A DNA stretch of 64,000 bases. Source: Lactarius indigo (lineage: Eukaryota > Basidiomycota > Agaricomycetes > Russulales > Russulaceae). The position numbers and the translations under genes are program-made. The stretch's first letter is position 1; each line of letters begins with the position of its first letter. A model generated the notes under the pieces. The model was given only the letters and a program-made list of their open reading frames with translations, made no database searches and was not told the DNA's origin. Location of the stretch: assembly GCA_025766275.1 (NCBI GenBank), contig JAFKAC010000095.1, positions 1 through 64,000 on the forward strand. Reading direction: 5' to 3'. This document shows, piece by piece, positions 54,613 through 64,000 of this stretch.

Positions 54613-55656
54613 GTGCTGCGATGGAAGAGCCTAAAAATCCTCATTAATAGGCACCAAACACAGATGTGCATCTGGGCTAAAAGGGAGTATCTCTCAATAT
54701 ACCACTCCTATGTTTGCCAGGTGGTCAGTAGGTGCTTCCTCCTGACTAACTTTGTCAATAAAGGCGCTGCATGCCTTAGCATTGTTACTCAATTGGCCTC
54801 CTTTGACCTTCATAGCCACTGTCTTGGCATGGCACTCTTTGAGGATGTGACCTTGCTTGCCACAGTATAGGCAAAGCTTATTCTTGAATCAGTACTCCCA
54901 TTCTTCCTTTGTAAGTTTTCCTCTAGGCTTGGTGGTGCGTGATGAGGAGGCGTTGACATTTACACTGCCGTCCTTGGCTAGGACTGCATGTCCCAAAGTG
55001 GGTTTATGGGTTTTGTTGAACTGGTTGATGGCATGGCCAGCATAGATCCAGTATGCATGGTCGAATTCTCTCACTTTTTCAACAAGGGTGTAAAAGGTAG
55101 TGGGTATAGGGGATATTCTGAGTAGCTTCATGTTTGGGGCTGGTGGAATAGCTTGTTGGAAGGCATACATCTGGGTTTGCTTGTTTGCGCCACTTTATTT
55201 AGCATGGGTTGACCATTCTTGGAACCATTCATTGAAGGGCTGAGTGCCCATTCTCAGGGTGTACATCTTGTTGGTGGATTCCATAGCCATATGGCCAGGG
55301 ATGAAATGTGCATCAAAGTCAGTTTTGAACTGTGCCCATGTGCCAAATGTGATTGCTGCACCACTGGTTGGATTTAGAGCTTTCTTTTGTCTGTCCTGGG
55401 CCCATTCGCCAGCTGAAGTCCCGACTTTAAAGTAAGTGAGTGCTGTAGATATCTTTTTGTTATTGATGTCAAAGATGGCCTGATTTAGATGGAAATAGTT
55501 GGCCAGGTTGTTCCAGAAGGCTTCAGCATTGTTGGGTTTGCCATCAAAGGGTTTGGGTGCTGTGCCCAAGATCTTTGTGGGTGCAGGTGCTGCTATAGTA
55601 CTCATGGGTGGAACAGATAAGGGGGGTACTGAGGATGATGCTTGAACAGTTAAGGG
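54613..55656 (-). pseudogene. Gypsy B gag with CCHC knuckle
   Basis: Minus frame: KPFDGKPNNAEAFWNNLANY + FHLN, ALTYFKVGTSAGEWAQDR, FGTWAQFKTDFDAHFIPGHM, TQPFNEWFQEW, then PAPNMKLLRISPIPTTFYTL, and a knuckle CLYCGKQGHILKEC (about 54,880-54,840). The capsid layout is of the gypsy retrotransposon gag family. Two or three in-frame stops. Confidence 0.85.
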
Positions 55657-56256
55657 TGATGAACAGTGAAGACATGACCAATACTCACAGTGACAAGAGG
55701 GGACTGTGGTGAGATACTGGGCAGCTGGATAGCAGCAGAGGGAAGTGCCAAGCAAGTGAAGCAAGATAGAAGTCTGGCACACAGCAGAGTGAGAACTGAT
55801 ATTGATATTATAGGAGAGGGACTTTACCTGGCACACAGCAGAGTGAGAACTGATGTGGACCAGGGCGTACAGGGTACTCTACTTATACTATACAGAGGTG
55901 TGACACTAGTACAAGGATAGTAACATAGAGTCACAGAATACAAGGAGCGTTGTTCTACATACAGGACAAAAGGAATGTACCAAAGGAGAACAAGGTGACC
56001 AGAACAAAGAAAGTCCAGACAAGTATGATATCATAGTGACATCACAATAAAGATAACACTGCAAAGAGAACAAAGGATGGAGCACAATGAAATGTCCAGA
56101 GTGTTCTACATGATGTCATAGATAAGCTAAGAAGTCTGAGATTTGTACAGATCATATAATCTAATCTACAGGTCCAATATATCTTATCTAAAGCAGTCCA
56201 TATCTGCAAGTCCAGTCCATATGAGCTGCTAAGTGCGCAAGAGTCACTTATCAACA
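55657..56256 (-). mobile_element. Solo LTR, family LTR-1, with duplicated leader
   Basis: 600 bp on the minus strand. Flanks AAGGG (55652-55656) and AGGGG (56257-56261) differ at one position, consistent with a decayed target duplication. The GT..AG segment is 55827-55774 (54 nt). Lies just upstream of the gag capsid region. Confidence 0.88.
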
Positions 56257-59200
56257 AGGGGTGGTGATGGGAGTTGGTGTGGGGGGAGTGTTGGGGGAAA
56301 ACAGCTTGTACTGGAGGTGCTAGGGGAGATTTGTGATACTTCTTCTGTGTCGCTGTCTGAATTTTCAGATTCTTTGTTGAAGTGGACTGGTTTGTTGTTT
56401 AGGTAGATCCACTGTTCACTTACAAAATTCCAGTGAACATTTTTTCCTTTGAAGGTGGTGTGTAGGGAGTTGTAACTTAGATTATTGACTCTGTCAATAC
56501 CAGGAAAAGCCTCTTTTAGGTCCTGAAACTTGACTTGGTGTTGAGTGGCGACTATTGTCCATGGGTGTTGTCCTGTAGGACTGGTGATATCCTCTTCCTT
56601 CCACTTGGCATAGTAAAGGTTGTCAGTGAAGGAAAAATAGGGGTCAAAGAAATATACTGGAATGTGTGCCTTTTCTTGGTCTGTGAGTGGTTGTTGTGTA
56701 TTCATGCACTAGGTTTGCAGGCAGGTGACAGTCCAACTGTCTATGTTCCAAGGGTAGTAAACCTTATAGGCAGGGAGCAGGATGGCACGGTCTGGGTGAT
56801 TTGTTCATTGCTGTCGATGGATTCAATGATATTCTTCCCAAATGCCAAAGTGGGTTAGGATGGTTTAACTTCTCCACAAGAAGTCTTGGAAATATAAGGG
56901 ACTAGTGGTGATTTCAGTTGCTCTAGTGAGTGGTTGGGCAAAGAATAAAGTGTTGTGGGTGTGTTGGTTTTGATATAAGAGAGTACAGTGGTGTTTGAAG
57001 ATGTTGAGTTCTCTAGGGGTTCTTGTAGGTAAACTTTTGGTTACTAGGATTGCTTCAGGGAGGTGACAGTAAATTTCTCTTGGTTGGGTTTCTAGGTATT
57101 GTGCTTTATCACTGCTGGTGGTGTGTTGCCTAGAGATATCTTGGATACTAGGGAAAACAGGTTCATTTGGGCTGGATTGGTTAATGCTGGGGACAGGAAT
57201 TCAACTAGTGGTTCGTTGCTAGGTTTGTGCTGTCTGCCTTGGAATTACTGGGGTGGTATTTGTAGAAGTAAGGGGACGAGTGTCTGCTTGAGGACAGTGG
57301 TGATGCCTTCTTGTGGTGCGGTGAGAAGATGCCAGGGTGATTGCCCAATTTGTGATGGGTTCCAGGTTGATGTTTTACAGGTGTAATTTTTTCAGGTTTT
57401 TGCTTAAAGTTGTGACTTAACACATTTCAGCAAAAGTAGGTCCCAACAAAATTTCTAAGAATTGTCTACACTTCCATGGTATGGTAAGTAGTTAAGTCCA
57501 GGAGCCCACAATACAACATTAGGAGGGGTAGGGGGGGTGACTGGTCTAAATTCACAGGTGCAAACTTCGTTTGAACACCAGCAAGGATGGGTGTTGATCA
57601 GGTTGTTCCAAGTATTGACTAGTGTTGCACCTTCTTTGTCTGTGTCTCTGTTGTGGAGGGAAATGTTGCTGTTTCATGAAGAGGTTTCTTCATCTGGAGG
57701 TGGAGGGGAGTATTCAGGACTGGGGGAAAAGTCCCATTCTGTGATTCTGGTGAGGAAGGAAGGTCATAGAGGGGATCTTCCTCCTCTTGCTAGTATGAGT
57801 TCTATTAACTCCAGGTCTTCAGGTTCTACAGGAGGTTTAAGGAAGGTTTGTGGATTTACTGAGGGTTGATTTGAATTGGAAAGGTTGTTTCCCAGATTCC
57901 AGCACTGAAGGTGTAAGAGAGTTCCTTCCCTTCTACAATAATGAGGCGAGGTGGGGAGTTGCTGAGTCTGACTACTCATAGTTCCTGAAAGTTGATTTGT
58001 AACTCTCTATAGTTGAGAAGGACTTGGTTAATATATTGTTTCAGACATCCAGCTTCTATACTCCTGATAAGTCGTTCTCTTTGAGGGGGAATGTGGATGA
58101 ACCAGAGATAATTGCTCTTAGTCCAGACTAGGTATTGATCTGTTGGCCTGTTGGTGGTGGTAACGGCACCCAAGAGGTGCCAATAGAGGAGTTGCTCATG
58201 TGCATCATCTACCAAGATAGGGAGGCAGTTGATGAGGGTTTCATAGGCTTCTTCTCCTAGTATTCTTCCAAAGTTGAAGTTGTAGTGAAACTTGCTAAGG
58301 ACAGTTGGGGGGTCGGTCCAACAGTCAACAGTGTTTATTGCTGATAGGTTGACAAGGGTGGTAGAAGGGTAGTATCATTCAAGTTGTCGTTGCCTGTGAG
58401 TTTCAAAATTGGCTTGGACTAGTGCTAGTCTTTGACCTTTAGTAAGTTGTTCTGGGGGCACTTAAAACCACTTGGTTTAAGACCTTAGGATAGTAGTTGT
58501 TTACTTACTATTTGTGTTGAAACTTAAAACACTTGTCTTAAGCAATCAAGATGTCCCCTTACTAGCTTCTAGAGGGGTTGGGAGTCTGGGTAAGCAGTAA
58601 TGAAGGAGAAGGGGTCAGCAGGAATTCAAGGGTTGAGGCAGTAAGTGAGTAAGTGAGGGGAGGCACATAGAATGTCCTTGAAGAAGTATCCTTGGTTGTA
58701 AGTGTAAATTTGTCTGTTGATAGTGAAGCATAAATGTCTGTATGTAGTCACAATCCTCCTGTCCAAGAAATCTTGGATCTCTAGGGTCACTAGAGAGTCA
58801 ATGTACCCTGCCCTGTGGATGTTAGTGAGGGGGGAAAAAACATGTCACAAGCCTTCCCAGAAGTTGTAGCAAATGGTCCCAAAGGGGGTGTCTGGGGAAG
58901 GAAGGTTGTAAATGGCCTTTGAACAGATGTAAAGGGGGGGGAAGTTTGGGTGTTGAGTAGGGTCAACAATGTGGGGGAAGAGTGTGTAAACTTGGGGGGG
59001 AAGGAGACAAAAGGGGGTGACCAAGGGGAATACTGGGGGGTAATTGGCAAGAGAAGTTGTGAGGGGAACTCTGGTAACTAGTTCCCATAGTGTAGTAGAG
59101 GTGGGCCACCAAGACTCTCCTTGAGGAGTGATGATGGCTATGTATAAATGGGGGTGTTCTCCCTGGTGGAGGAGACAAGGAGGGGCCTGGTAGGCAGCAG

Positions 59201-59822
59201 CAGCAGCAGGGATATTCTCCTGGTTGTTGTGTGGGACAGGGGGGGGGTTGTTCAGCTACCCTTTCATAATTGATAGGGGAGTCTGGGGTGGGGGCCTGCG
59301 AGCAACTGGAGGAGGTGAAGGAGAAGGAGGGTGTAGAGTAGTATCAACAGGTAGTGAAGGAGAGGCATGAGGGGTGGTGGCTGTGTGGGAAGAGAGAGGG
59401 GGATGTGGTGTAGGGAGGTGAGCAGGAGGCACAGACTTGGCATGTGGTTCAGGGGAGGGAGTGTGAGAGTGCTCAACTATGTTTCTGTTGAGGTCTACTA
59501 TCTCAAGCACTTCTTTGTAAAATTGTGCAGTACTGGGGGAGGTAGAACAAGGCAAGGGGTGAGGAGTAGCTTCAGGGTTGGGGTATACCAGTTCAGGGGT
59601 GATTTCCCGACTCTCTAGGATGGGTGAAGGAATGACAGGGGGGGAGAAGCTTGGTGTAGGAAGAGGAATGTAGGGAGGGTCTGGGAGACAAGAGGTAGAT
59701 GCAACAGGAGAGTGAGTAAAGATAGAGTCAAGGGGGCTACCCTGGAAATGATCGTATTCCTGGTAGCTGCAGGAATCTCCATCCCAATGTCCAAACTGTG
59801 AGAAGTCGTAGTCTGAATCCAC
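56257..59822 (-). pseudogene. Gypsy B pre-gag reading frame(s), unknown protein
   Basis: About 3.5 kb between the 5' LTR and gag, open for long stretches on the minus strand with scattered stops and frame changes. Start at 59822: MDSDYDFSQFGHWDGDSCSY + QEYDHFQG, then Pro/Ser/Thr-rich sequence; mid part with GRILGEEAYETLINCLPILV + DDAHEQLLYWHLLGAV and IPPQRERLIRSIEAGCLKQY (58300-57976); later VYYPWNIDSWTVTCLQT; and VYFFDPYFSFTDNLYYAKWK + EED, NVHWNFVSEQWIYLNN (56705-56400). Not recognised. It is unusual for a gypsy element to carry so much coding-like sequence before the capsid; it could be a gag N-terminal extension or a separate captured gene. Confidence 0.55.
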
Positions 59823-59851
59823 TGGAAAAGCCTGAGGTCAGTCTTTAAAGA

Positions 59852-60053
59852 GACTGTCCAAGTGTGGGGAACTCACTGTCACTCAACAGCGAGGAATATG
59901 GTTGGAGACGATGATGGGCAAGGTTAGAGATGGAGGGATGGTTGAAAAGGGTGAAGAGGAGGCATCTTGGCTTCAAGGAGGTAGTGGTGCACAAAGAGTG
60001 GGGCACTCAAAGGAGCTTGGAGGCAAGAGGGAAGATGTCACAAGTGGACAGTC
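59852..60053 (-). promoter_or_regulatory. Probable self-primer and primer-binding site of gypsy B
   Basis: Minus-sense GACTGTCCA (60053-60045) pairs with TGGACAGTC (59860-59852), which starts two bases inside the LTR border. Nine pairs, versus 11 in the other two families. The same GACTGTCCA is the 3' arm of a 9-bp hairpin with loop CCTCA. Confidence 0.6.
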
Positions 60054-60558
60054 TGAGGGACTGTCCAATAGATTGTGCTAGCTTATATACTACAGGGGGT
60101 GGTCTGTGCATAGGTTTAGGGCAGGCTTAGGGCCTGTCCACAAGTGCTGTGCAATACTGTGGATTGGAACATTCTAGAGATAAGTATTAATACTGTTCAA
60201 TCAGAAAGGGTTTAAACATAGGTCAACTGCACCGCAGTTGATGACACCATATTGCACCATAGTGGTGTGATTCCACAGCAACTGCAGAACCTGTGACTGA
60301 TACACATGTTTCTTCATGTGACTTGGTTGATTATCTTTGTTGATTGATAAATGATCAACTGTTGATTGGTACATGTGCAAACACACATGTGACTTGAAAA
60401 GATGGAGTAAGCACATGATGCATCATGTGACTGTCAGAGAGTAGAATTCAAACTCCGATTCCAGAATTCCCCTTTAGGAAGTTGATGACATAAGCCTGGT
60501 CCAGTTTGGACCAGTATTTAGTGCCTTGAGTCACAACCAGGTTTATAGGTTTGTGACA
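59863..60558 (-). repeat. 5' LTR of gypsy B
   Basis: 696 bp. On the minus strand TATAAG starts at 60087, and GACTGTCCA starts at 60053, 34 nt downstream. The PBS region CTTGGACAGTC begins at the LTR border (59862-59852). Confidence 0.9.
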
Positions 60559-60563
60559 CAAAT

Positions 60564-61908
60564 TGATCCTGCCACATCACCATATCACACTCTTCACCAA
60601 AGGTATAATAACTCTTTTGTATGTTACGGGGAAAGAGCATAAAGATATATGTTGCATTCTCATTGGGTTGATCATTGGCCCCCCTCTTCTGGGTGGGCAA
60701 CTACCAACATGTGTTGCTAGGGCTGTGTGTGCTATCCTCAATTTCCTTAATCTAGCACAATTTCCATCACATACAACTGACACACTCAGCCACCTTAAAG
60801 ATTGCCTTGCTCAATTCCACAACAATAAAGATGTTTTTCTTGACCTGGGTGTGCACAATCACTTCAATATTCCCAAGTTTCACAGTCTACTCCACTACAG
60901 ACCTTCCATTACCCTTTTCAGCACTATGGACAACTATAACACAGAACAATCAGAATGGCTCCACATTGATTTTGCCAAGAATGCATACTGTGCAATCAAC
61001 CACAAAGACAAATACACACAAATGACAGGACAGTTGGAGCACTGTGAGAAGATATCTCTCCACATGGCATACATCAAATGGTGGCAGCAGAGCAACAACA
61101 CAACAACACAAATTCCAGTGCCCCTAGGGCCCCTGCAAGTGCAAGTGCAGTACCCTAAGATGACTCGCCATCCATCCATCAAGGCAGCCTCATTCAAAGT
61201 GCTAGCAGAAAGATATGGTGCTGTCAATTTCCAGGATGTGCTTGCTAATTATATTGCCTAAGTCAATCACCCTGGTGCCTCTGTGGCAACACTGTGTGCC
61301 TGGGCAGCTGATACATTACTACCATTCTGCACCATTCCCATTTTTCATAGGATCAAGTTTACTGCCAATATCTCCAACAACTCAGTAGTAGACAGTGCTG
61401 TTATTCAGCCAGAGCAAAAGGACACACATGGACATGTCATACCATCACATTTTGACACCATACTTGTCCACAGTACACTTCAAGACATTCATGGAAACAA
61501 TGGTGAGTTTTATCATTCTCTGACACCTGTACATCTTATCATTACTCAGGTCACCAGATAGCACAACTTTATGTTGTCTTCCAGTTACCAAAGAAGGTCA
61601 TCAGTGACCTCTTTCCTGGCACCAACACCAGTGTTCCTACACACTTTGCATATGTGGAATGGTTTTCACTCTTGTCAGCAACATGGGATGTCAACAACCT
61701 GATGTATAAGGTGACCAGAGTGATGCATGGTGGCCAGAGGCATGCTGCTGTGATTCTGGTTTAGTCCATTATTGGTAGTGTTCATTTGCTTCCACAATTT
61801 GGACCTATCATTCCCCCAGATTGGAACTATTTTATGGTCTTGGATTGTTGCAGTAGCTTCTATGTAAATCTGTTCAGTGACAGGCATAATTTTCTCATAT
61901 TTTCATAG
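60564..61908 (+). pseudogene. Plavaka-2 transposase, C-terminal part
   Basis: Resumes after gypsy B: YVTGKEHKDICCILIGLIIG, LDLGVHNHFNIPKFHSLLHY, TMDNYNTEQSEWLHIDFAKN + AYCAINHKDKYTQM (the third acidic residue lies in NTEQ), then a stop at about 61,259, FHRIKFTANIS, a short non-coding joint near 61,500, FAYVEWFSLL, VHLLPQFGPIIPPDWN and a stop at 61,908. Mirrors the Plavaka-1 C-terminus. A TAG interrupts after HAAVILV. Confidence 0.85.
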
Positions 61909-62085
61909 TATTTTTCCGAAGATTTACACCTAGGCTAAACACAGGCTAAATGACTGGTGCAGCTTATGTCAGATTATTGATGCATTATCCAACTTATTGT
62001 CATGTTATCTGTCTTACTTTGCCTAACAATAATTTGGAATCTTGCTAACTCTCACTAACGTGGGAGGTTTTTCCCAATGTATGTG

Positions 62086-62372
62086 CACATAATCTCAGAC
62101 ATATTGGTCTGGAACATGTCCAAGATATCTTAGACACCCACACATATTTATACCCTCCAGTATGCCCATATAATCTTGGACATATTGGTCCAGAACATGT
62201 CTGAGATATCTCAGACACCCACACATGTTAATACCCTCCAGTACACCCACATAATCTCAGACATATTGGTCTGGAACATGTCTGAGATATCTCAGACACC
62301 CATACATGTTTATACCCTCTGGCACACCCATATAATCTTGGATGTGCTCCTCCAGAACATGTGCAATTTCCT
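62086..62372. repeat. 81-bp tandem repeat, about 3.5 units
   Basis: Units start at 62086, 62167, 62248 and 62329, exactly 81 bp apart, each starting CA(C/T)ATAATCT. Differences among the first three are almost all C/T or A/G. Each unit contains an inverted pair around gagatatctc. It lies just outside the Plavaka-2 right end. Confidence 0.85.
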
Positions 62373-62725
62373 TGGACCTGCAGATGTTCATACACCCCAC
62401 TCCATTATACATATATAGTCTTGGAGTGCTTCCTTCAGTTCCATCTCTCCACTCATGATTTCTAGATATCTGGAAATCCCTGTGCACTCTCAGTTCTACT
62501 CCTTTGGACCACAACTCTGGAGTAAATGTCTCTGAGCCGACATTGGCTGGCCCATGAGTTTTGGAGGAGTCTCTGGCATTGGCCAATGTTGGCTGGCCCA
62601 TGATATATATAAGACTCTCACCACTGGTTGGCCCATCAGTTATGGAAGTCATAGCAGATCATTATATGTTATGTCATCACCTTTCTAAAGGGGAAATCCA
62701 AAGCCTGAGCATGAATTTCACTCCC
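62373..62725. other. Non-coding spacer with a short duplication
   Basis: Contains repeated ttggctggcccat(g/c)a words at about 62,541, 62,588 and 62,622. No gene is supported. Confidence 0.45.
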
Positions 62726-63099
62726 TGATGATCATGTGACATGTGACATAATTACTTTGTCTTTCCAACACATGTTGGATGTCATGCTTCATGACATTGT
62801 AATGTCACACAACACATCAAAATCAAGTGCCAGCACATTGCCAGCTCATAAGTGCCACATCTTGTATGCCAACACATTGTTAGATTACACGTCCCACAGA
62901 AAACAGTCCTGAAAACCCACAGTTTGTACAAGTACTTAAGCACATAGTCGAGTAGCACAAAGCTTGTCTACTCTTAGTCTGAATTTCAGCCCTAGTTGAC
63001 TCCCTGCTCGTTTGCACACCAAACCCCTCATCCTCCACTCTTAACTTGAGTTAGACCACAAATTACAGAGAAGTCATGGCCAGACAGCTGAGCATGACA
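62726..63099 (+). repeat. 5' LTR of an older relative of the 7.2-kb element
   Basis: About 374 bp, starting TGATGATCATGTGACATG and ending GAGCATGACA. It shares with the 7.2-kb element LTR the overall length, the gatca(t/c)gtgac start, gtgccagcac, cttgtctactcttagtc and the CATGACA/CGTGACA end. It is followed by the identical 11-nt PBS TAAGAGTAGAC at 63100-63110, complementary to 62966-62976. CpG sites of the young LTR are largely TG/CA here. Confidence 0.75.
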
Positions 63100-64000
63100 T
63101 AAGAGTAGACCTCTCTACTTTTAGACATATGCACAGAACACATGCCACACCAACACCCTGGCAACACCTGGGGGAGAATGCACCTACATACAAGGCAAAT
63201 ACGATGAACAATACCTCAACAAATGACTAGTCATCCAACAAACCAGCCCAAACTTAACTGACATTGTCACTGCATCGATAGTGTGGGAAGCCCACCATGG
63301 GTACACACTCCTTGCATCACCAAACCCCAGCTTAGACATCAAATAATTTGAGGCAGAAAATGCCTGGTACAAAATATACACCAGACACCCCAGCTGGTAC
63401 ATGTACAATAATGCTCAAGTCAAAACACCTCGACTGTGGAGTCTATGAGTAAGAACTGAACCCCAACCAACACCACCTGTTGACTGGGACACCTATAGCC
63501 AATCACTCAGTACCTGGAAAAGAAAAGGGAAAAGACACTCACTCCAACCACCTCTGCCCTTTGCTTCATATGCTATCACTTTGACAAGCACAATCCTCTC
63601 ATCACTAACAACCCCAACTACTGCACCAATGACAACCCTGAATAACAGCCCTCTCAAGGGAGTCCACCCACTTTCTTTGACAGAAATTGGGCAAAGAGTG
63701 ATCAGTTCCTTCATGAGTTCAACCAATACTGAAGGATTAACAGAACAAATGAGCAAATGATGAACCCATACCAGTGAGTAGCCCTTATACTATCCCTTAT
63801 TCAAGGACCAACCATTGAAAAATGGAATCATTGGATGGACAAACAACTGGAGAGCTCAGTAAACCACCCTACCCACCCAGTAGCAGAAACAAACAAAATC
63901 CTTTGGACTGACTTCGAAACTGCCTTCAAATCTGCTTGGACCAACACCTTGAGCCAACAAAATGCCTACACCCAGTTGACCACACTCACCATGAAAGGAG
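63100..64000 (+). pseudogene. gag of the older relative, runs off the right edge
   Basis: Plus-strand pieces: YIQGKYDEQYLNK, PNLTDIVTASIVWEAHHGYT, NAWYKIYTRHPSWYMYNNAQ, then the capsid core FHEFNQYCRINRTNEQMMNP + YQ-stop-VALILSLIQG, TIEKWNHWMDKQLE, KILWTDFETAFKSAWTNTLS + QQNAYTQLTTLTMKG. The order and spacing are typical of agaricomycete gypsy gag. At least three TGA/TAG stops at positions expected to be other residues. Unlike the 7.2-kb element this copy has a true capsid. Confidence 0.75.

Larger units (their letters stand above)
48762..60558 (-). mobile_element. Gypsy B: complete-length chromoviral Ty3/gypsy element with pre-gag region
   Basis: LTRs 48762-49456 (3') and 59863-60558 (5'), 695-696 bp, TGTGGGGAAC..TTTGT(A/G)ACA; target duplication CAAAT (48757-48761, 60559-60563). 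Polypurine tract minus-sense AAAAAGGGGATAC beside the 3' LTR. Order on the minus strand: a long pre-gag frame, gag with CCHC, protease, RT, RNase H, integrase, chromodomain. Three solo LTRs are nested (50003-50774, 53205-53824, 55657-56256). Several single-base stops make it a pseudo-element, though the RT YLDD box is intact. Confidence 0.92.
46560..62077 (+). mobile_element. Plavaka-2 DNA transposon, split by gypsy B
   Basis: The transposase is in two parts (46821-48756 and 60564-61908) separated by gypsy B with a perfect CAAAT target duplication. The right end has GGGAGGTTTTTCCC at 62062-62075, matching the Plavaka-1 end. No matching left end is seen directly before 46,560; the left boundary is set at the start of the AGTCA subterminal repeats and may lie further left, near 38.5 kb, if later insertions split it. 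Confidence 0.7.

Noticed and set aside
55657..56256. Perfect target duplication for this LTR-1 copy
   Set aside because: Flanks AAGGG and AGGGG differ at one base, so it is listed only as a probable decayed duplication.
1..64000. tRNA, rRNA or CRISPR features
   Set aside because: No cloverleaf with A/B boxes, rRNA core or regularly spaced short repeats was found; the spaced hairpins at 30.4 kb have unequal, related spacers and are not CRISPR.

Overview
The window is nuclear DNA of a filamentous basidiomycete, most likely an agaricomycete. The host genes carry introns of about 50-60 nt. The mobile DNA is typical of mushroom-forming fungi: Plavaka DNA transposons, a DUF6532-type cargo gene, chromoviral Ty3/gypsy elements, an Ac-like hAT element and a BTB domain of the agaricomycete type. 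I see no bacterial, viral, rRNA or tRNA gene.

Positions 1-7100 are a compact, CpG-containing euchromatic block. In order it holds the 5' end of an unrecognised gene on the minus strand, YOP1 (REEP/DP1 membrane-shaping protein), an UNC93-like membrane protein, a DBF2/SID2-type mitotic-exit/septation kinase on the minus strand, and an F-box protein whose start codon lies within 90 bp of the kinase start. Exon-intron structures could be read directly.

From about 7.1 kb to the right edge nearly everything is nested transposable elements, mostly CpG-poor. A hAT transposase (8.4-14.6 kb, minus) is cut by three solo LTRs and one further block. Gypsy A (15,247-37,915, minus) is cut by a solo LTR, a whole Plavaka transposon with a DUF6532 cargo gene (19,008-25,452), a young 7.2-kb LTR element (28,280-35,500) and another solo LTR inside its 5' LTR. 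A spacer (37.9-46.5 kb) holds solo LTRs, two MITE-like inverted repeats, low-complexity DNA and a CCCATC satellite. A second Plavaka (about 46.56-62.08 kb) is split by gypsy B (48,762-60,558), itself carrying three solo LTRs and an unusual 3.5-kb pre-gag reading frame. The right edge has an 81-bp tandem repeat and the LTR plus gag start of an old relative of the young element.

For the LTR insertions I read 5-bp target duplications on both sides, so the nesting order is well supported. Four LTR families recur: LTR-1 (TGTTGATAAG..TTCATCA, about 560-630 bp), LTR-2 (TGTCATGAAC..GTGACA, about 730-740 bp), LTR-3 (TGTCACAGAC..CTACA, about 770-800 bp) and LTR-4 (gypsy A, 508 bp).

The most unusual material is: (i) the young 7.2-kb element, which lacks reverse transcriptase and integrase core and instead encodes an RNase H/integrase-zinc remnant joined to a BTB/POZ domain and a retroviral CCHC knuckle, and contains an array of four 19-nt hairpins with compensatory base changes; (ii) a Tf1-like self-priming signal in three unrelated LTR families, each starting 34-35 nt after TATAAG; (iii) a duplicated leader in LTR-1 and LTR-3 in which a 27-28-nt repeat at the predicted transcription start flanks a GT..AG intron-like segment, with LTR copies that lack exactly this segment.
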